DNA of 64,000 nucleotides from Pseudomonadota bacterium (GCA_023440825.1 JAEXRL010000009.1:310001-374000), one strand, 5' to 3'. Positions 52,427-62,628 are shown, numbered from the stretch's first letter. The notes: generated by a model from the letters alone, not told the origin. A program made the numbers and translations.

Positions 52427-54346
52427 TTAGCTTTTTGGGCGTAGGCTGGTCGTCGTTTGCAGGTGCGGTAAGGTATACGCTTTTTCGTGGTACGCCCAGG
52501 TAGGCCACAGTACATGTGCTAGTGCCTCAGCGTTAAGCGCGGGGTCTAGTGTGCCACGCACATAGCTGTTGGGGGCTTGGTAGGTGTACTGTTCAGCCTC
52601 ATGATGAGGGGTTAAGACTATCAGTTGGTCGCCCTTTAAGTAACCATAGTTATCGTTGTATTGCATCATGGCGCGACCCGTATGCGTGGCGCTACATGGC
52701 AGGCAAAGATCTTTGCCTATCATGGGGTGCTCACTGCTTATTCCTATCAGCGATAATAGTGTAGGAGGTAGGTCAATTTGGCTGATGAGGCGATCGTCTT
52801 GACGTGGCTCAACCCCGGCGCCCAGTATTAGAGCGGGAATATGGAAGTGGCGTACTGGTACAAGGCTAGCACCGCCTACCCGTGAGTCGTGATCCGCCAC
52901 CACTAAAAAGACCGTATTTTCCCAATACTTCGCTGCTTGTGCCTTACGGAAAAAGTCGCCAATGGCCCAGTCGGCATAGCGTACAGTATTTTGCACGGTA
53001 GCTGGATCACCCTCAACGTCTATGCGACCTGCCGGATACTCCCAGGGCGAATGATTGCTGACAGAAAAGGCCAGAGTTAGTGTGGCCTGGTCTTGGTCTT
53101 GTTCTAGTAGCTGGTGCAGCTTGTTGAACATGTCCTCGTCGCTGGCTCCCCAAGTGCCGACAAAAGCGGGGTTCTCAAAACTGGATTGTTCATGCAGTTC
53201 GTCAAAACCATTGCCAAGAAAAAAGCTTTTCATATTATCGAAGTGCGCTTCACCACCATAAATAAAGCGTGAACGATAATTGTGCTGCTTCAGTAATTGA
53301 GCCAATGTGAAAAACTGACTTTGAGAGCCTGGCAGACGTACTACGGCATCGGCCAAGGTGGGTGGAAAGCCGGCGGTCACCGCTTCTAGGCCTCGAACGG
53401 AGCGCGTGCCCGTTGCATAAGCCTGACGAAAATGCCAGCCTTGCTCACTAAGCTTGTCGAGCTCGGGTGTTAGTCCTGCTCCGCCTAATGCGCCTACGTA
53501 TTGCGCACCTAGGCTTTCTTGCACAATAAGCACTAGATTTAACGGACGAGAAGGATGTTTTTGAGCGCTTTGCTGATGCAGGGTAGGAATGCTGTCGGGT
53601 CCAGAAGGAATATCGGCGCAGGCATTAATAATTCCTTGCATGGTAGCGGTAGGCATTTTTCCATATACATCCTCGGCCGAGCGCTCGTTTTTCATGCTGT
53701 AGATGGCATACACGACACTGTATAAAGAGTTCAAAGGCAGGGTGTTGACCATGCTGTCGCCTGACCAGGCTACCGTGGACGGGTTAATGGGGCGGTGCGC
53801 AAGCGTGCCCCGTATGGCTAAGGTGCACAGTGCTGCCGCCACAAGCATCCAGACAGGGCGCCACCATAAGCCCATGCTGCTATCAGGGCTTAGTGAACTA
53901 AAGGCAGTCCAACTGGCCCAGACCAGACCGAGCAGCACGAGTATGGCGATGGCAATCATGAGCTTATAGCCTTTCCAAAGCATACCCATGACTTCCTGAG
54001 GGTGCTTAAGGTAATCCACATATAGGCGATTTGGCCGGGTGTCGTATTCAATAATGAACTGCGGCGTAGAGACCTCAAGCAGCACCAATAAAAACCAGGC
54101 AAAGGTAAACCAGACTGCCGTCAGCGTTTGCGCTAAGGGCCAGTGACCTATCCAGGGAGCTAGTAAGGCGACGGGTGCAACGATGGCGGCGATCATCAGT
54201 AAATCGATACGCAGGCCGCCTAGCAATACGGGCTTAAGTCCTCCAGCTTGACGCACGCGTGGCCATTGCCACAGGGAAAAAGCGAGACGAAAGACCGTGA
54301 GTAGCCCTAGTGCTGCTGGTATGAATGTATAAATTAAGGTGCGCAT
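52427..54346 (-). CDS. LTA synthase/sulfatase-family membrane enzyme
   Basis: 639 residues. Four to five N-terminal membrane helices (1-185), then a periplasmic alkaline-phosphatase-superfamily domain. Active-site Thr is in YATGTRSVRGLEAV, metal residues in NLVLIVQESLGAQYVGALGG (ES) and VVADHDSRVGG (Asp-His), and SVSNHSPWEYP follows the LTA-synthase pattern. Such enzymes move phosphoglycerol or phosphoethanolamine onto envelope glycans. It is divergent from the binding-protein gene at 54451, sharing the palindrome region. Activity on OPG or lipid A is inference. Confidence 0.87.
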   Translation of the reverse strand: MRTLIYTFIPAALGLLTVFRLAFSLWQWPRVRQAGGLKPVLLGGLRIDLLMIAAIVAPVALLAPWIGHWPLAQTLTAVWFTFAWFLLVLLEVSTPQFIIEYDTRPNRLYVDYLKHPQEVMGMLWKGYKLMIAIAILVLLGLVWASWTAFSSLSPDSSMGLWWRPVWMLVAAALCTLAIRGTLAHRPINPSTVAWSGDSMVNTLPLNSLYSVVYAIYSMKNERSAEDVYGKMPTATMQGIINACADIPSGPDSIPTLHQQSAQKHPSRPLNLVLIVQESLGAQYVGALGGAGLTPELDKLSEQGWHFRQAYATGTRSVRGLEAVTAGFPPTLADAVVRLPGSQSQFFTLAQLLKQHNYRSRFIYGGEAHFDNMKSFFLGNGFDELHEQSSFENPAFVGTWGASDEDMFNKLHQLLEQDQDQATLTLAFSVSNHSPWEYPAGRIDVEGDPATVQNTVRYADWAIGDFFRKAQAAKYWENTVFLVVADHDSRVGGASLVPVRHFHIPALILGAGVEPRQDDRLISQIDLPPTLLSLIGISSEHPMIGKDLCLPCSATHTGRAMMQYNDNYGYLKGDQLIVLTPHHEAEQYTYQAPNSYVRGTLDPALNAEALAHVLWPTWAYHEKAYTLPHLQTTTSLRPKS

Positions 54347-54388
54347 GGCAGAAGATATGTTCTAAAAGCCTAAGCAAAGAATTGGGTT

Positions 54389-54418
54389 TTGGAATAATAT
54401 ACTCATACGGAGTATATT
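54389..54418 (+). promoter_or_regulatory. Promoter with overlapping perfect palindrome, orphan binding-protein gene
   Basis: TTGGAA (54389-54394), an 18-base spacer and TATATT (54413-54418) look like a sigma70 promoter. Across it lies a perfect dyad: AATATACTC (54396-54404), centre ATACG, GAGTATATT (54110-like position 54110 shifted: 54410-54418). The palindrome lies in the 104 bases between divergent genes, 33 bases before the ATG at 54451, suggesting operator control. Confidence 0.6.
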
Positions 54419-54450
54419 GCTTGTCGCTATTATTTTTTAGGGCCATCCCA

Positions 54451-55644
54451 ATGTTACGTGTGCAAAGATTGTATGCCAGTTTTTCCTTTTTATTTATCTT
54501 GCTGGGAAGTGGTGCATTGTGGGCGGACACCAGCACGCCGATAAAAATCGGCGAGTTAAATAGTTACAAGGCTCAGCCAGCCTTTTTAGCGCCCTATCGC
54601 AAGGCGATGGATTTGGCCGTAGAGCAGATTAATGCCTCAGGCGGCGTTCTGGGCAGGCCACTGCAACTGATTGTGCGCGATGATAACGGTAACCCAGGTG
54701 ATGCGGTGCTGGTCGCCGAGGAACTGTGGACGCGCGAGCAGGTCGATGTGCTGACAGGCACGTTTCTTTCTCATATAGGTCTGGCCGTTGCCGATCTGGC
54801 TGCGCATAAAAAACGTTTCTTCTTGGCCAGTGAGCCATTAAGCAATAAGTTGGTGTGGGAAGAGGCCAATCCTTACACCTTCCGGCTTCGCACTTCTACC
54901 TATATGCAAGTAGCGATGCTCATTCCCGAGGCGGTGAAGCTGAATAAACAGCGCTGGGCCATTGTGTATCCTAATTACGAGTATGGTCAGTCCGCGGTAA
55001 GCACCTTTAAAACCATGCTCAAGCAGGCCCAGCCGGATGTTGAGTTTGTGGTTGAACAGGCTACTCCGCTGGGTAAGATCGATGCGGGTAGCGTCGTACA
55101 CGCTTTGGCTGAAGCCAAACCTGAGGCGATGTTTAATGTCTTGTTTGCCACCGACTTATCGCGTTTTGTTAGGGCCGGTAATCAGCGTCGATTCTTTGAT
55201 GGGCTGCCTGTAGTCAGTATGCTTACGGGAGAGCCTGAGTATCTGGACCCCATACAAAAGGAAGCGCCTCAAGACTGGATCGTCACGGGATATCCTTGGT
55301 ATGCGATAGACACCCCTGAACACCAGGCTTTTTTACAGGCCTATCAGCAAAAATACAAAGAGCATCCCCGTTTGGGCTCCATCATAGGGTATGCCACGAT
55401 CCAGTCTTTAGCGGCAGGCATAGAAAAAGCGGGCAGCACAGACGATGCAGCCCTGATTGCCGCCTTTAAGGGTCTGGAGTTAAGTACCCCCTTCGGTCCC
55501 ATTCAGTATCGAGCCTTAGATCACCAATCTACCATGGGAGCGTATGTCGGCCGCTTGCAAGACGGCAAAATGATCGACATACGCTATGTGGACGGAGCCG
55601 ATGTGCAACCTAGTGATGAACAGGTGCGCGAGTGGCGTAAGTAA
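54451..55644 (+). CDS. Branched-chain amino-acid-type ABC binding protein (orphan)
   Basis: 397 residues from ATG 54451; earlier in-frame starts put a long leader before the signal. Signal LYASFSFLFILLGSGALWA. The mature part has the LivJ/K type-I fold: KIGELNSYKAQPAFLAPYRKAMDLAVEQINASGGVLGRPLQLIVRDDNGNPGDAV (in parts), then TFLSHIGLAVADLAAHKKRF. No permease or ATPase genes are nearby, so it may share another ABC system or feed a receptor. Convergent with the oxygenase gene (18 bases apart). Confidence 0.85.
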   Translation: MLRVQRLYASFSFLFILLGSGALWADTSTPIKIGELNSYKAQPAFLAPYRKAMDLAVEQINASGGVLGRPLQLIVRDDNGNPGDAVLVAEELWTREQVDVLTGTFLSHIGLAVADLAAHKKRFFLASEPLSNKLVWEEANPYTFRLRTSTYMQVAMLIPEAVKLNKQRWAIVYPNYEYGQSAVSTFKTMLKQAQPDVEFVVEQATPLGKIDAGSVVHALAEAKPEAMFNVLFATDLSRFVRAGNQRRFFDGLPVVSMLTGEPEYLDPIQKEAPQDWIVTGYPWYAIDTPEHQAFLQAYQQKYKEHPRLGSIIGYATIQSLAAGIEKAGSTDDAALIAAFKGLELSTPFGPIQYRALDHQSTMGAYVGRLQDGKMIDIRYVDGADVQPSDEQVREWRK

Positions 55645-55662
55645 AGATGCTCTCTGGGCGAC

Positions 55663-56865
55663 TTATTCTGCACCGACAGCGTGCAGGGTGAGCCAGCCTT
55701 GCTGCAACCAGTCATTGAGCATGCTGCGTTCATGTGATGCTAGGGTTTGGAAATCGTGGCTGTGCAGTTTTAGTTGTCGCCGATCGGCTAGATTACGCAA
55801 CGCTTCACTCGGTGGGCAGGGAGCGACTTCACCGTTTATATAAAGTTCTTGTGTGCCGTATAACAGGCGGGTGCAGCGATCCAGCTTCAGCAGGCCGGAG
55901 TAGGTGCTGTTGAGCTCAAGCAGATCATGCTCAGGAGTTTGCTCAATGAAATCGGCGTTAGCGGGTGGACTGCTTAACCACACTCCTAAAAAGCGGGACG
56001 CTAAGTGCTCTGTGAAGTCGATCTGGCGGACCGCAGCCAGAGCCTTGCGGATCATTTTTTCGGGTAAGGCGGCAGGTGTGAGGGTAGCGCGGCTGCCGCT
56101 ATCGGTGTAGCGTATTTGCAGATCGTTAATGGCGATAGGTGGGTCTGAGTACAGGCCATAGCCTTCGTCGTGCTGAGCGGCAAGCTGGTCAGCAGCAGCG
56201 TCCAGTACACCGTGTGCTAGGGTTGCTAAAGTCGGTGCGCGAAAACCTATGGAAAGCGTGATGCAGTTGGCGCCTATGGCCACGCCCTCGTGGGCGACAT
56301 GGGGAGGCAGGTAGAGCATGTCACCAGGCTCAAGTAGGTATTGCTCCTCGGGCTGGAAGTTCTGAAGTATTTTTAAGGGCAGGGCAGGTATGACGCTTAG
56401 GTCTTTTTGCTGACTGATACGCCAACGACGACGGCCATAGCCTTGCAACAAAAACACATCATAGCTATCGAAATGCGGACCCACGCCGCCTCCATCGCTA
56501 GCCAGACTCATCATAATGTCGTCGATGCGGGCATCTGGAATAAAACGAAAGTGGCGCAGCAGCTCAGCCGTAGCATCGTCGTGCAGGTCTACACTTTGCG
56601 CTAATACACTCCAGCCAGCCTGTTCGGTGGGGGGCAAGGTATCAAACGGTCCTGTTTGCATATGCCACCCGGTATCTGTTTGCCAGATTAGCCGGGACTC
56701 CACCTCTTCACGGCTCACTAACTCGCGTATGTCCTTTGGGGTGAGGCTGCTTTTAAAATGGCTAAACGCCCTGCGTATCAATAAAGGTTTGCGTTGCCAG
56801 TAAACGCTCATGAATTCTTGGGCACTAATGCCACCTAACAGGGCAAGAGGCTGATCTAATTTCAT
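55663..56865 (-). CDS. roxA: 2-oxoglutarate-dependent ribosomal oxygenase (RoxA/YcfD)
   Basis: JmjC/cupin enzyme hydroxylating Arg81 of ribosomal protein L16 in E. coli. 400 residues from ATG 56865 (GGAG nine bases upstream). Metal-binding pattern is present: VGPHFDSYDVFLLQGYGRRRW (HxD) and LPPHVAHEGVAIG (second His). Further YcfD-like pieces include MSVYWQRKPLLIRRAF and PGDMLYLPPH. The C-terminal winged region is present (RNLADRRQLK). Earlier frame starts (TTG 56874, ATG 56871) are less well placed for the ribosome site. Confidence 0.92.
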   Translation of the reverse strand: MKLDQPLALLGGISAQEFMSVYWQRKPLLIRRAFSHFKSSLTPKDIRELVSREEVESRLIWQTDTGWHMQTGPFDTLPPTEQAGWSVLAQSVDLHDDATAELLRHFRFIPDARIDDIMMSLASDGGGVGPHFDSYDVFLLQGYGRRRWRISQQKDLSVIPALPLKILQNFQPEEQYLLEPGDMLYLPPHVAHEGVAIGANCITLSIGFRAPTLATLAHGVLDAAADQLAAQHDEGYGLYSDPPIAINDLQIRYTDSGSRATLTPAALPEKMIRKALAAVRQIDFTEHLASRFLGVWLSSPPANADFIEQTPEHDLLELNSTYSGLLKLDRCTRLLYGTQELYINGEVAPCPPSEALRNLADRRQLKLHSHDFQTLASHERSMLNDWLQQGWLTLHAVGAE

Positions 56866-56970
56866 TGTCATCAACTCCGGTAGACAGGCTGTTTTAGCTT
56901 AGCTGATAGTCAGTGGAGCGTGATGGGTCCGGCTGCTATGAGCATAGCAGCCTGATGTATAAGGATGGTT

Positions 56971-59595
56971 TTACGCGCTGTGGGTTTTACGCCATTGGTA
57001 GAGAATATCTAGTGCGGCGCGGGGGCTGAGCTCATCCAGGTCTAGCTGCTCAAGACTTTGGTATAGCTCCAGTGCTGCTTCCTCGCGAGCACTGAGTTCG
57101 GGCACCGGTTCGGGAACGCTGCCGCGGTTAAATAGGTCCAGTTGGGAGCTAGGATCGTTTTGTGCTTCCAGGCGAGCAAGCTCCCGGCCAGCTTGGCGTA
57201 TCACGGCAGCAGGAATACCGGCTCGTTGTGCCACTTGTATCCCGTAGCTACGACTGGCAGGCCCCTCTTGCACCTCATGCAGAAAGACAATCCCACTGGC
57301 AGATTCTGCGGCCGCAAGATGCACGTTCGCGGCGCTGCTTTGCTCTTTGGGTAAACGAGTTATTTCAAAGTAATGGGTAGCAAATAAGCTGAGTGATTGA
57401 TTGTGCGTAATCAGTCGTTGAGCAATAGACCAAGCAAGTGCTAGCCCGTCGTAAGTCGATGTGCCACGGCCAATCTCATCCATTAAGACCAGACTGTACT
57501 CAGTGGCCGCAGAAAGAATCGCGGCTGCCTCGGTCATCTCCATCATAAAGGTAGAGCGGCCACCGGCTAGGTCGTCTGCAGCACCAATGCGCGTGAAAAT
57601 ACGGTCGATCTGGCCGATTCGAGCTGCCTGAGCAGGTACATAGCTACCAATGCGTGCCAGCAAAGCAATCAGTGCTATTTGACGCATATACGTTGATTTA
57701 CCCCCCATGTTCGGGCCGGTAATCAGCAACATACGGCGTTCTGAATGCAGCTCGCAATGATTAGGGGTAAACCGCTCTATGCTACGTTCGACCACAGGGT
57801 GGCGTCCTGCCTGTATCCAAATTCCCGGGCTCTCTAGCAGTTCGGGGGCCACCCAGTTATGTTCCAGCGCGTGATGCGCTAAAGAGCTCAGTGCATCCAG
57901 CTCGGCCATGGCACCGGCACAAACAGACAGCGGGGCGGCAAAAGCTTGCAGCTCAGTGAGTAGCTGTTCGAATAAGTACTTCTCTTTACTTAAACTGCGG
58001 TCACGTGCGGACAAGACTTTGTCTTCCCATTCTTTTAGCTCGGGAGTAATAAAGCGTTCCGCATTTTTCAGTGTTTGCCGGCGGCGGTAATCATCGGGCA
58101 CTTTATCGGATTGAGCGCGGCTCACTTCAATAAAGAAACCATGGACACGGTTATATTCCACCCTGAGTGTAGAGATGCCAGTACGTTCACGCTCACGAGC
58201 TTCTATACGCAGTAAAAAGTCGCCGCTGTCGTTGGCTAGACTGCGTAATTCGTCCAGCTCCTCGTCATAGCCATCGGCAATCACACCGCCATCACGCACC
58301 ATGAGCGCGGGTTCAGCAGCAACGGCCGTATTCAATAATTGAGCCAGAGCGGGGGGAAGTGCCAGTCGTTGCTGATAGTCATCCAGCAAGGCAGCATCAG
58401 AAAAATAGCGCTCCAACAAAGTTTGTAAGACGGGTAATTCAGCTAATGCATCACGTAGGCTGGCTAACTCGCGAGGCCGTACACTGCCTAGTGAAATACG
58501 GGTGGCCATGCGCTCAAGGTCGGGGTAGCGGTGCAGGGCAGTGCGTAATTGCTCCAGCACAGCCTGCGCAGCTAAGGCTCCCTCTTGCTGGGCGTGTAGT
58601 AAGGCGCTGATGGTATCTTGGCGCTGCTGTACCGTACTATTGAGTCGTAATGGGTGATGCAGCCAGCGTCGTAATAAACGGCTACCCATAGGAGTCTGGC
58701 AGTGGTCCAAAGTGGAAAACAAACAAGGACTGTTTTCGCCACTGATGGTTTCAGTGATCTCCAGATTCTTGCGCGTTACCGCGTCCAGGACCACGAAATC
58801 AGAGCCGTGCTGCACGCGTATGCTGTGTAAGTGTTTCAGCGCTTGTGATTGCGTGTTGCCCACATAGCGTAATAATGCGCCTGCTGCCTGTACGGCTACG
58901 GGTAGCTGGTCCAAACCAAAGCTGGCCAAGCTGTCCACCGCATAATGATCAAGCAAGGTTTGGTGAGCGCCGTCGGCCGCAAAGTGCCAGTCAGGCAGGC
59001 TGTGACTGCTGGTATGGGCTAAGTCAGGTGTGTGGCGATAGCTTTCCGGGTACAGCAGCTCGGCCGGTGCGATACGATGCAGTTCATTATCCAGCATGTC
59101 CGGACTGCATTCACAGACCAGAAACTCCCCACTGGCGACGTTCATCCAAGCGATGCCTGCCAACTCTTGTCGTTGCTGTCGTCCTAGCACAAAAGCAGCA
59201 ATCATCCGGTCCGCTTTAGGCGGGAGTAAGGCATCGTCAGTCAGTGTGCCTGGGGTAACAATGCGTACTATCTTGCGCTCTACGGGGCCTTTGCTGGTGG
59301 CCGGATCGCCAATTTGTTCACAGATAGCAATGGATTCGCCCAAGGCCACTAGACGCGATAAGTAGCCTTCCATGGCATGAAAGGGAACGCCAGCCATGGG
59401 TATGGGTTCGCCGTTGGAGTTACCGCGCTTGGTGAGATTTAAATTTAATAAACGTGCGCCTCGCTCTGCGTCCTCATAAAACATTTCATAGAAATCACCC
59501 ATGCGATAAAACAATAAATGCGAGCCGGCTTCGGCCTTTAAACGCAAGTACTGCTGCATCATGGGGGTGTGATTAGAAAGGTCAGAGGTGGTCAT
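56971..59595 (-). CDS. mutS: DNA mismatch repair ATPase MutS
   Basis: About 874 residues. Mismatch-binding motif GDFYEMFYEDA (Phe and Glu, about residue 38), lever/clamp domains, Walker A GPNMGGKSTYMRQ, DEIGRGTSTYDGLALAW (Walker B/D-loop) and LFATHYFEITRLP. A GTG two codons earlier is possible; ATG 59595 is chosen. No mutL here. Divergent from the DHA2-type transporter. Confidence 0.97.
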   Translation of the reverse strand: MTTSDLSNHTPMMQQYLRLKAEAGSHLLFYRMGDFYEMFYEDAERGARLLNLNLTKRGNSNGEPIPMAGVPFHAMEGYLSRLVALGESIAICEQIGDPATSKGPVERKIVRIVTPGTLTDDALLPPKADRMIAAFVLGRQQRQELAGIAWMNVASGEFLVCECSPDMLDNELHRIAPAELLYPESYRHTPDLAHTSSHSLPDWHFAADGAHQTLLDHYAVDSLASFGLDQLPVAVQAAGALLRYVGNTQSQALKHLHSIRVQHGSDFVVLDAVTRKNLEITETISGENSPCLFSTLDHCQTPMGSRLLRRWLHHPLRLNSTVQQRQDTISALLHAQQEGALAAQAVLEQLRTALHRYPDLERMATRISLGSVRPRELASLRDALAELPVLQTLLERYFSDAALLDDYQQRLALPPALAQLLNTAVAAEPALMVRDGGVIADGYDEELDELRSLANDSGDFLLRIEARERERTGISTLRVEYNRVHGFFIEVSRAQSDKVPDDYRRRQTLKNAERFITPELKEWEDKVLSARDRSLSKEKYLFEQLLTELQAFAAPLSVCAGAMAELDALSSLAHHALEHNWVAPELLESPGIWIQAGRHPVVERSIERFTPNHCELHSERRMLLITGPNMGGKSTYMRQIALIALLARIGSYVPAQAARIGQIDRIFTRIGAADDLAGGRSTFMMEMTEAAAILSAATEYSLVLMDEIGRGTSTYDGLALAWSIAQRLITHNQSLSLFATHYFEITRLPKEQSSAANVHLAAAESASGIVFLHEVQEGPASRSYGIQVAQRAGIPAAVIRQAGRELARLEAQNDPSSQLDLFNRGSVPEPVPELSAREEAALELYQSLEQLDLDELSPRAALDILYQWRKTHSA

Positions 59596-59754
59596 CGGCA
59601 CAAGAAGGAAAAAAAGTAAACAACAAACGGGCTATGCGCTTGGCACAAAAGCACGGCTTTACATTGTAGCGACCCCTGTCAAGGTACGGCTAGTGTCATG
59701 AGGCGAGTTTGAGAGTATGCTGGTTTGATACCTTAACTTTACTTGCTTCATTTC

Positions 59755-61128
59755 ATGTCTTTCACTACACGGCCCGCTGATGGCTTAGATACGCCAACAC
59801 GCTATTGGGCCAGCCTGACACTTTTGCTGTCGATTACGATTACTGTGCTGGACTCGGCCATGATTAATGTGGCCTTGCCCACGATTGCCCGAGCCTTGCA
59901 GATAGATCCCGCTGCCATCGTGTGGGTGGTCATTGCTTATAACCTGATCGTTGTGGTGTCTTTACTGCCTATGGCGGCGTTGGCAGAGCGAGTGGGCTTT
60001 CGACGCATGTTTGTTATAGGCTTAAGTTTGTTTAGCGCGGCCTCCTTGTTATCGGCGTTTTCTACCTCCTTGCTGTGGCTCATATTGGCACGTGTGTTAC
60101 AAGGTTTTGGCTCCGCCATGCTGATGTGTTTGTTTGGCGGATTAACACGCGCTATTTACCCTTTGAGTAAGTTAGGTAAAGGAATCAGCTTCAATGCCAT
60201 GACGGTAGGTGTGATGCTGGTATTGGGGCCTACTATTGGTGCCCTATTTTTGGAGTGGGGATCTTGGCGCTGGATATTTCTGGCCAATATTCCACTTAGC
60301 GTGATGGCGGGTTGGGGAACACGGTTTTTACCCGAGGTGCCCCGTGCCGCAGGGCGCTTTGACTGGCTAGCTTGTTTATTAAGCGTGCCTGTCTTTGGTC
60401 TGAGCATTATTGGTTTGGACATGCTCAGCAAAAAGCCGCTGGTGGCTGTATTGTGCTTGTCCATAGCCGTGTTGGCTGGCTGGGTCTTACTAAGACGCTC
60501 CCGTACCCAGTCTGCGCCTATAGTTCCTGTCGATTTGTTACGCATCACACCCATAGCCTATGCCGTAGCGGCGTCTGCATTTTCATTTGCGGCGCAGGCG
60601 TCCGCGTTTGTGGTTCTGCCTTTTTATTTTCAGCAAGTGCATGGTTATGGCTACACGCAAGTAGGCTTGTTGTTGGGGGCGTGGTCCTTGGGCATGGCGA
60701 CCATGGCGCCTATGGCGGGCTTTTTATCAGATCGTTACGCCGTCGCCTTATTGTCCGGAATTGGGGCGGGGGGGATTGCCCTTGGGCTAACAGGCGTGTT
60801 GATACTGTCAGCTGATGCTCCATTCGGATTATTAGCTTTTTTTATGGGTATTGCTGGTTTGGGTTTCGGTTTTTTTCAGACACCGAACAACCGCGCCATG
60901 CTGGCCGGAGCACCCATCAGTCGTAGCGGTGCGGCCGGAGGTATGCAAGCCACCACCCGGGTCTTTGGCCAAAGCTTTGGCACGACCTTAGTGGCCTTGT
61001 CTTTTCATTTAAGCAGTCAATATGGTGCCAGCATGGGGGTAGGAGTGGCTATCACTTGTGCCATGGCAGCCGTTGTAATTAATGTGTTTCGAGCGCGCAG
61101 TCCTGTGAAGGACATACAAATTACCTAA
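59755..61128 (+). CDS. MFS transporter, DHA2-type multidrug pump (SmvA/EmrB-like)
   Basis: 457 residues from ATG 59755 (an earlier TTG at 59743 is rejected). Motif C-like IMDSAMINVALPTIAR is LDSAMINVALPTIARAL; motif A area LAERVGFRRMFVIGL; then GFGSAMLMCLFGGLT. 13-14 membrane helices predicted. DHA2 pumps export antibiotics, quaternary ammonium compounds or bile salts; the substrate here is unknown. No regulator is adjacent. Confidence 0.88.
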   Translation: MSFTTRPADGLDTPTRYWASLTLLLSITITVLDSAMINVALPTIARALQIDPAAIVWVVIAYNLIVVVSLLPMAALAERVGFRRMFVIGLSLFSAASLLSAFSTSLLWLILARVLQGFGSAMLMCLFGGLTRAIYPLSKLGKGISFNAMTVGVMLVLGPTIGALFLEWGSWRWIFLANIPLSVMAGWGTRFLPEVPRAAGRFDWLACLLSVPVFGLSIIGLDMLSKKPLVAVLCLSIAVLAGWVLLRRSRTQSAPIVPVDLLRITPIAYAVAASAFSFAAQASAFVVLPFYFQQVHGYGYTQVGLLLGAWSLGMATMAPMAGFLSDRYAVALLSGIGAGGIALGLTGVLILSADAPFGLLAFFMGIAGLGFGFFQTPNNRAMLAGAPISRSGAAGGMQATTRVFGQSFGTTLVALSFHLSSQYGASMGVGVAITCAMAAVVINVFRARSPVKDIQIT

Positions 61129-61284
61129 GCCAAATAGTAACGAGAGCGAGAGCAATGATTGGCGAGCAAGCCTAAATGATGGGTATTGACCGAATAATCA
61201 GATAAGTCCTAGAGGCACGAACCAGCTAGCAATTTATGATAGCCCCTTTTAGTCTGTACTACGTGTGTGCGTAAGGAGAGGGCG

Positions 61285-62430
61285 ATGCGAAAGTTCACAC
61301 TTACCCGTAAAGACTTAAGGCCTATGCTTGGCCTAGCCGCAAGCTTGGGAGCGATGATGTTTTCCGCCAATCCGGTAGCCGCTCAGGGGCCACCGTCAGG
61401 TTGTAGTACTCACCTACCTATTCATCAAAGCTTGCCTTGGGTGAATACGGGTAATTCTATAGCGGTCGGAGACGTGCTTGCCACAGGCGGTTCAAGGCTT
61501 CTATTTCAGCCCAATGGCGTTTACTCTGCCTTCCACATTTTTACGATGTCTGGGCAAGAGCAAGGGGGGATTTTTCCACTTTCCCAGCCTGCTGGCTTGG
61601 GTTTAAAGATCGTTGTTGGCCCCACCACCGTGACGGGGGGAGTATATGGAACAGGTAAAAACTTGGGGGTATCTATAGCGGGGCATCTCCCGTTGCCTAT
61701 TCTCGATGCTCAGGTGGTGTCAGCAGGTACTGCCACGGCAACGATGCTGTACCAACTTGTGATGGTGGACCCGGATGCCTATAAAGGGGCAGAGAATGGG
61801 CAGGCAATACCTGTCGTTCTGAGCGGCGCATCGCCTTGGCTGATGGGCATTGTTAATAATAACGTGGCCGAACCGACCAGTGGGGTGTATTGCGGTAGCC
61901 AGACTTTTAATGAGATTTTAGGGCAGGCTACACCGATTCCACCTACGATTTTGCCTGAACCTGAGAAACCCACCTGTCAATTTCAGCCTTATGATACACA
62001 AGTGGTTCGACTCGGTCCGATTGATAGCTCTCAGCTAGTGCCGATTACCGCAAATGCCGGTAGCGGCACGACAGGGTCGAGCACTTTTGGTATTTTGGCT
62101 ACTGAATGTCCTTTGGATCGCCAGCTAAGCATGTACTTTTATGACACAAATTCGCCCAACACCGTCAATCATTATTTGACGACGACGGGAAATTTAGCGA
62201 ACAGCATAGGTATTCGCCTCTTTACGGATACCGGTACTCAGCCTTTACAAATGTCGACACGAGCCAACGCCACAGCAGGCATTGGTATTCCTACTTACTC
62301 GGTCACGCCCAGATCTGAAACCCAAGTGTTTAATTTTAAAGCCATGTACGGCCTGATCAGTAATGTCGAACAAATGCCGCCTGGCGGTTTGATTAATGCA
62401 CAAATGCAATATGTGGTGTCTTATCCCTAA
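61285..62430 (+). CDS. Exported fimbrial adhesin-like protein
   Basis: 381 residues from ATG 61285 (AAGGAG upstream; a GTG at 61267 is rejected). Signal peptide ends near AAQG (residue 35). Domain 1 (about 36-225) is unique; domain 2 (240-381) is pilin-like: CQFQPYDTQVVRLGPID, FGILATECPLDRQLSMYFYD, TTGNLANSIGIRLF and a C-terminal beta strand. Four mature cysteines (40, and in VYCGS, PTCQF, TECPL) can form two disulfides. This two-domain build resembles FimH-type tip adhesins. The receptor is unknown. Confidence 0.72.
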   Translation: MRKFTLTRKDLRPMLGLAASLGAMMFSANPVAAQGPPSGCSTHLPIHQSLPWVNTGNSIAVGDVLATGGSRLLFQPNGVYSAFHIFTMSGQEQGGIFPLSQPAGLGLKIVVGPTTVTGGVYGTGKNLGVSIAGHLPLPILDAQVVSAGTATATMLYQLVMVDPDAYKGAENGQAIPVVLSGASPWLMGIVNNNVAEPTSGVYCGSQTFNEILGQATPIPPTILPEPEKPTCQFQPYDTQVVRLGPIDSSQLVPITANAGSGTTGSSTFGILATECPLDRQLSMYFYDTNSPNTVNHYLTTTGNLANSIGIRLFTDTGTQPLQMSTRANATAGIGIPTYSVTPRSETQVFNFKAMYGLISNVEQMPPGGLINAQMQYVVSYP

Positions 62431-62628
62431 ACAAAGCCCGGACTAAAAAAAGCGTGTTAAACGGTTAGGAAGAGCGTCTCGATAGCGAGTGAAATTGCCT
62501 GCGATACACCAATTTGAGATGTTTCTTAAAGAGTTGTTTCAGAGTTTTTTTTATGATGAGTATGTCTCTTACAGAGGTGCAAACGCTAAATCGGCGTTGT
62601 AGTCAAACTCATAAATGGAAATGAAATC

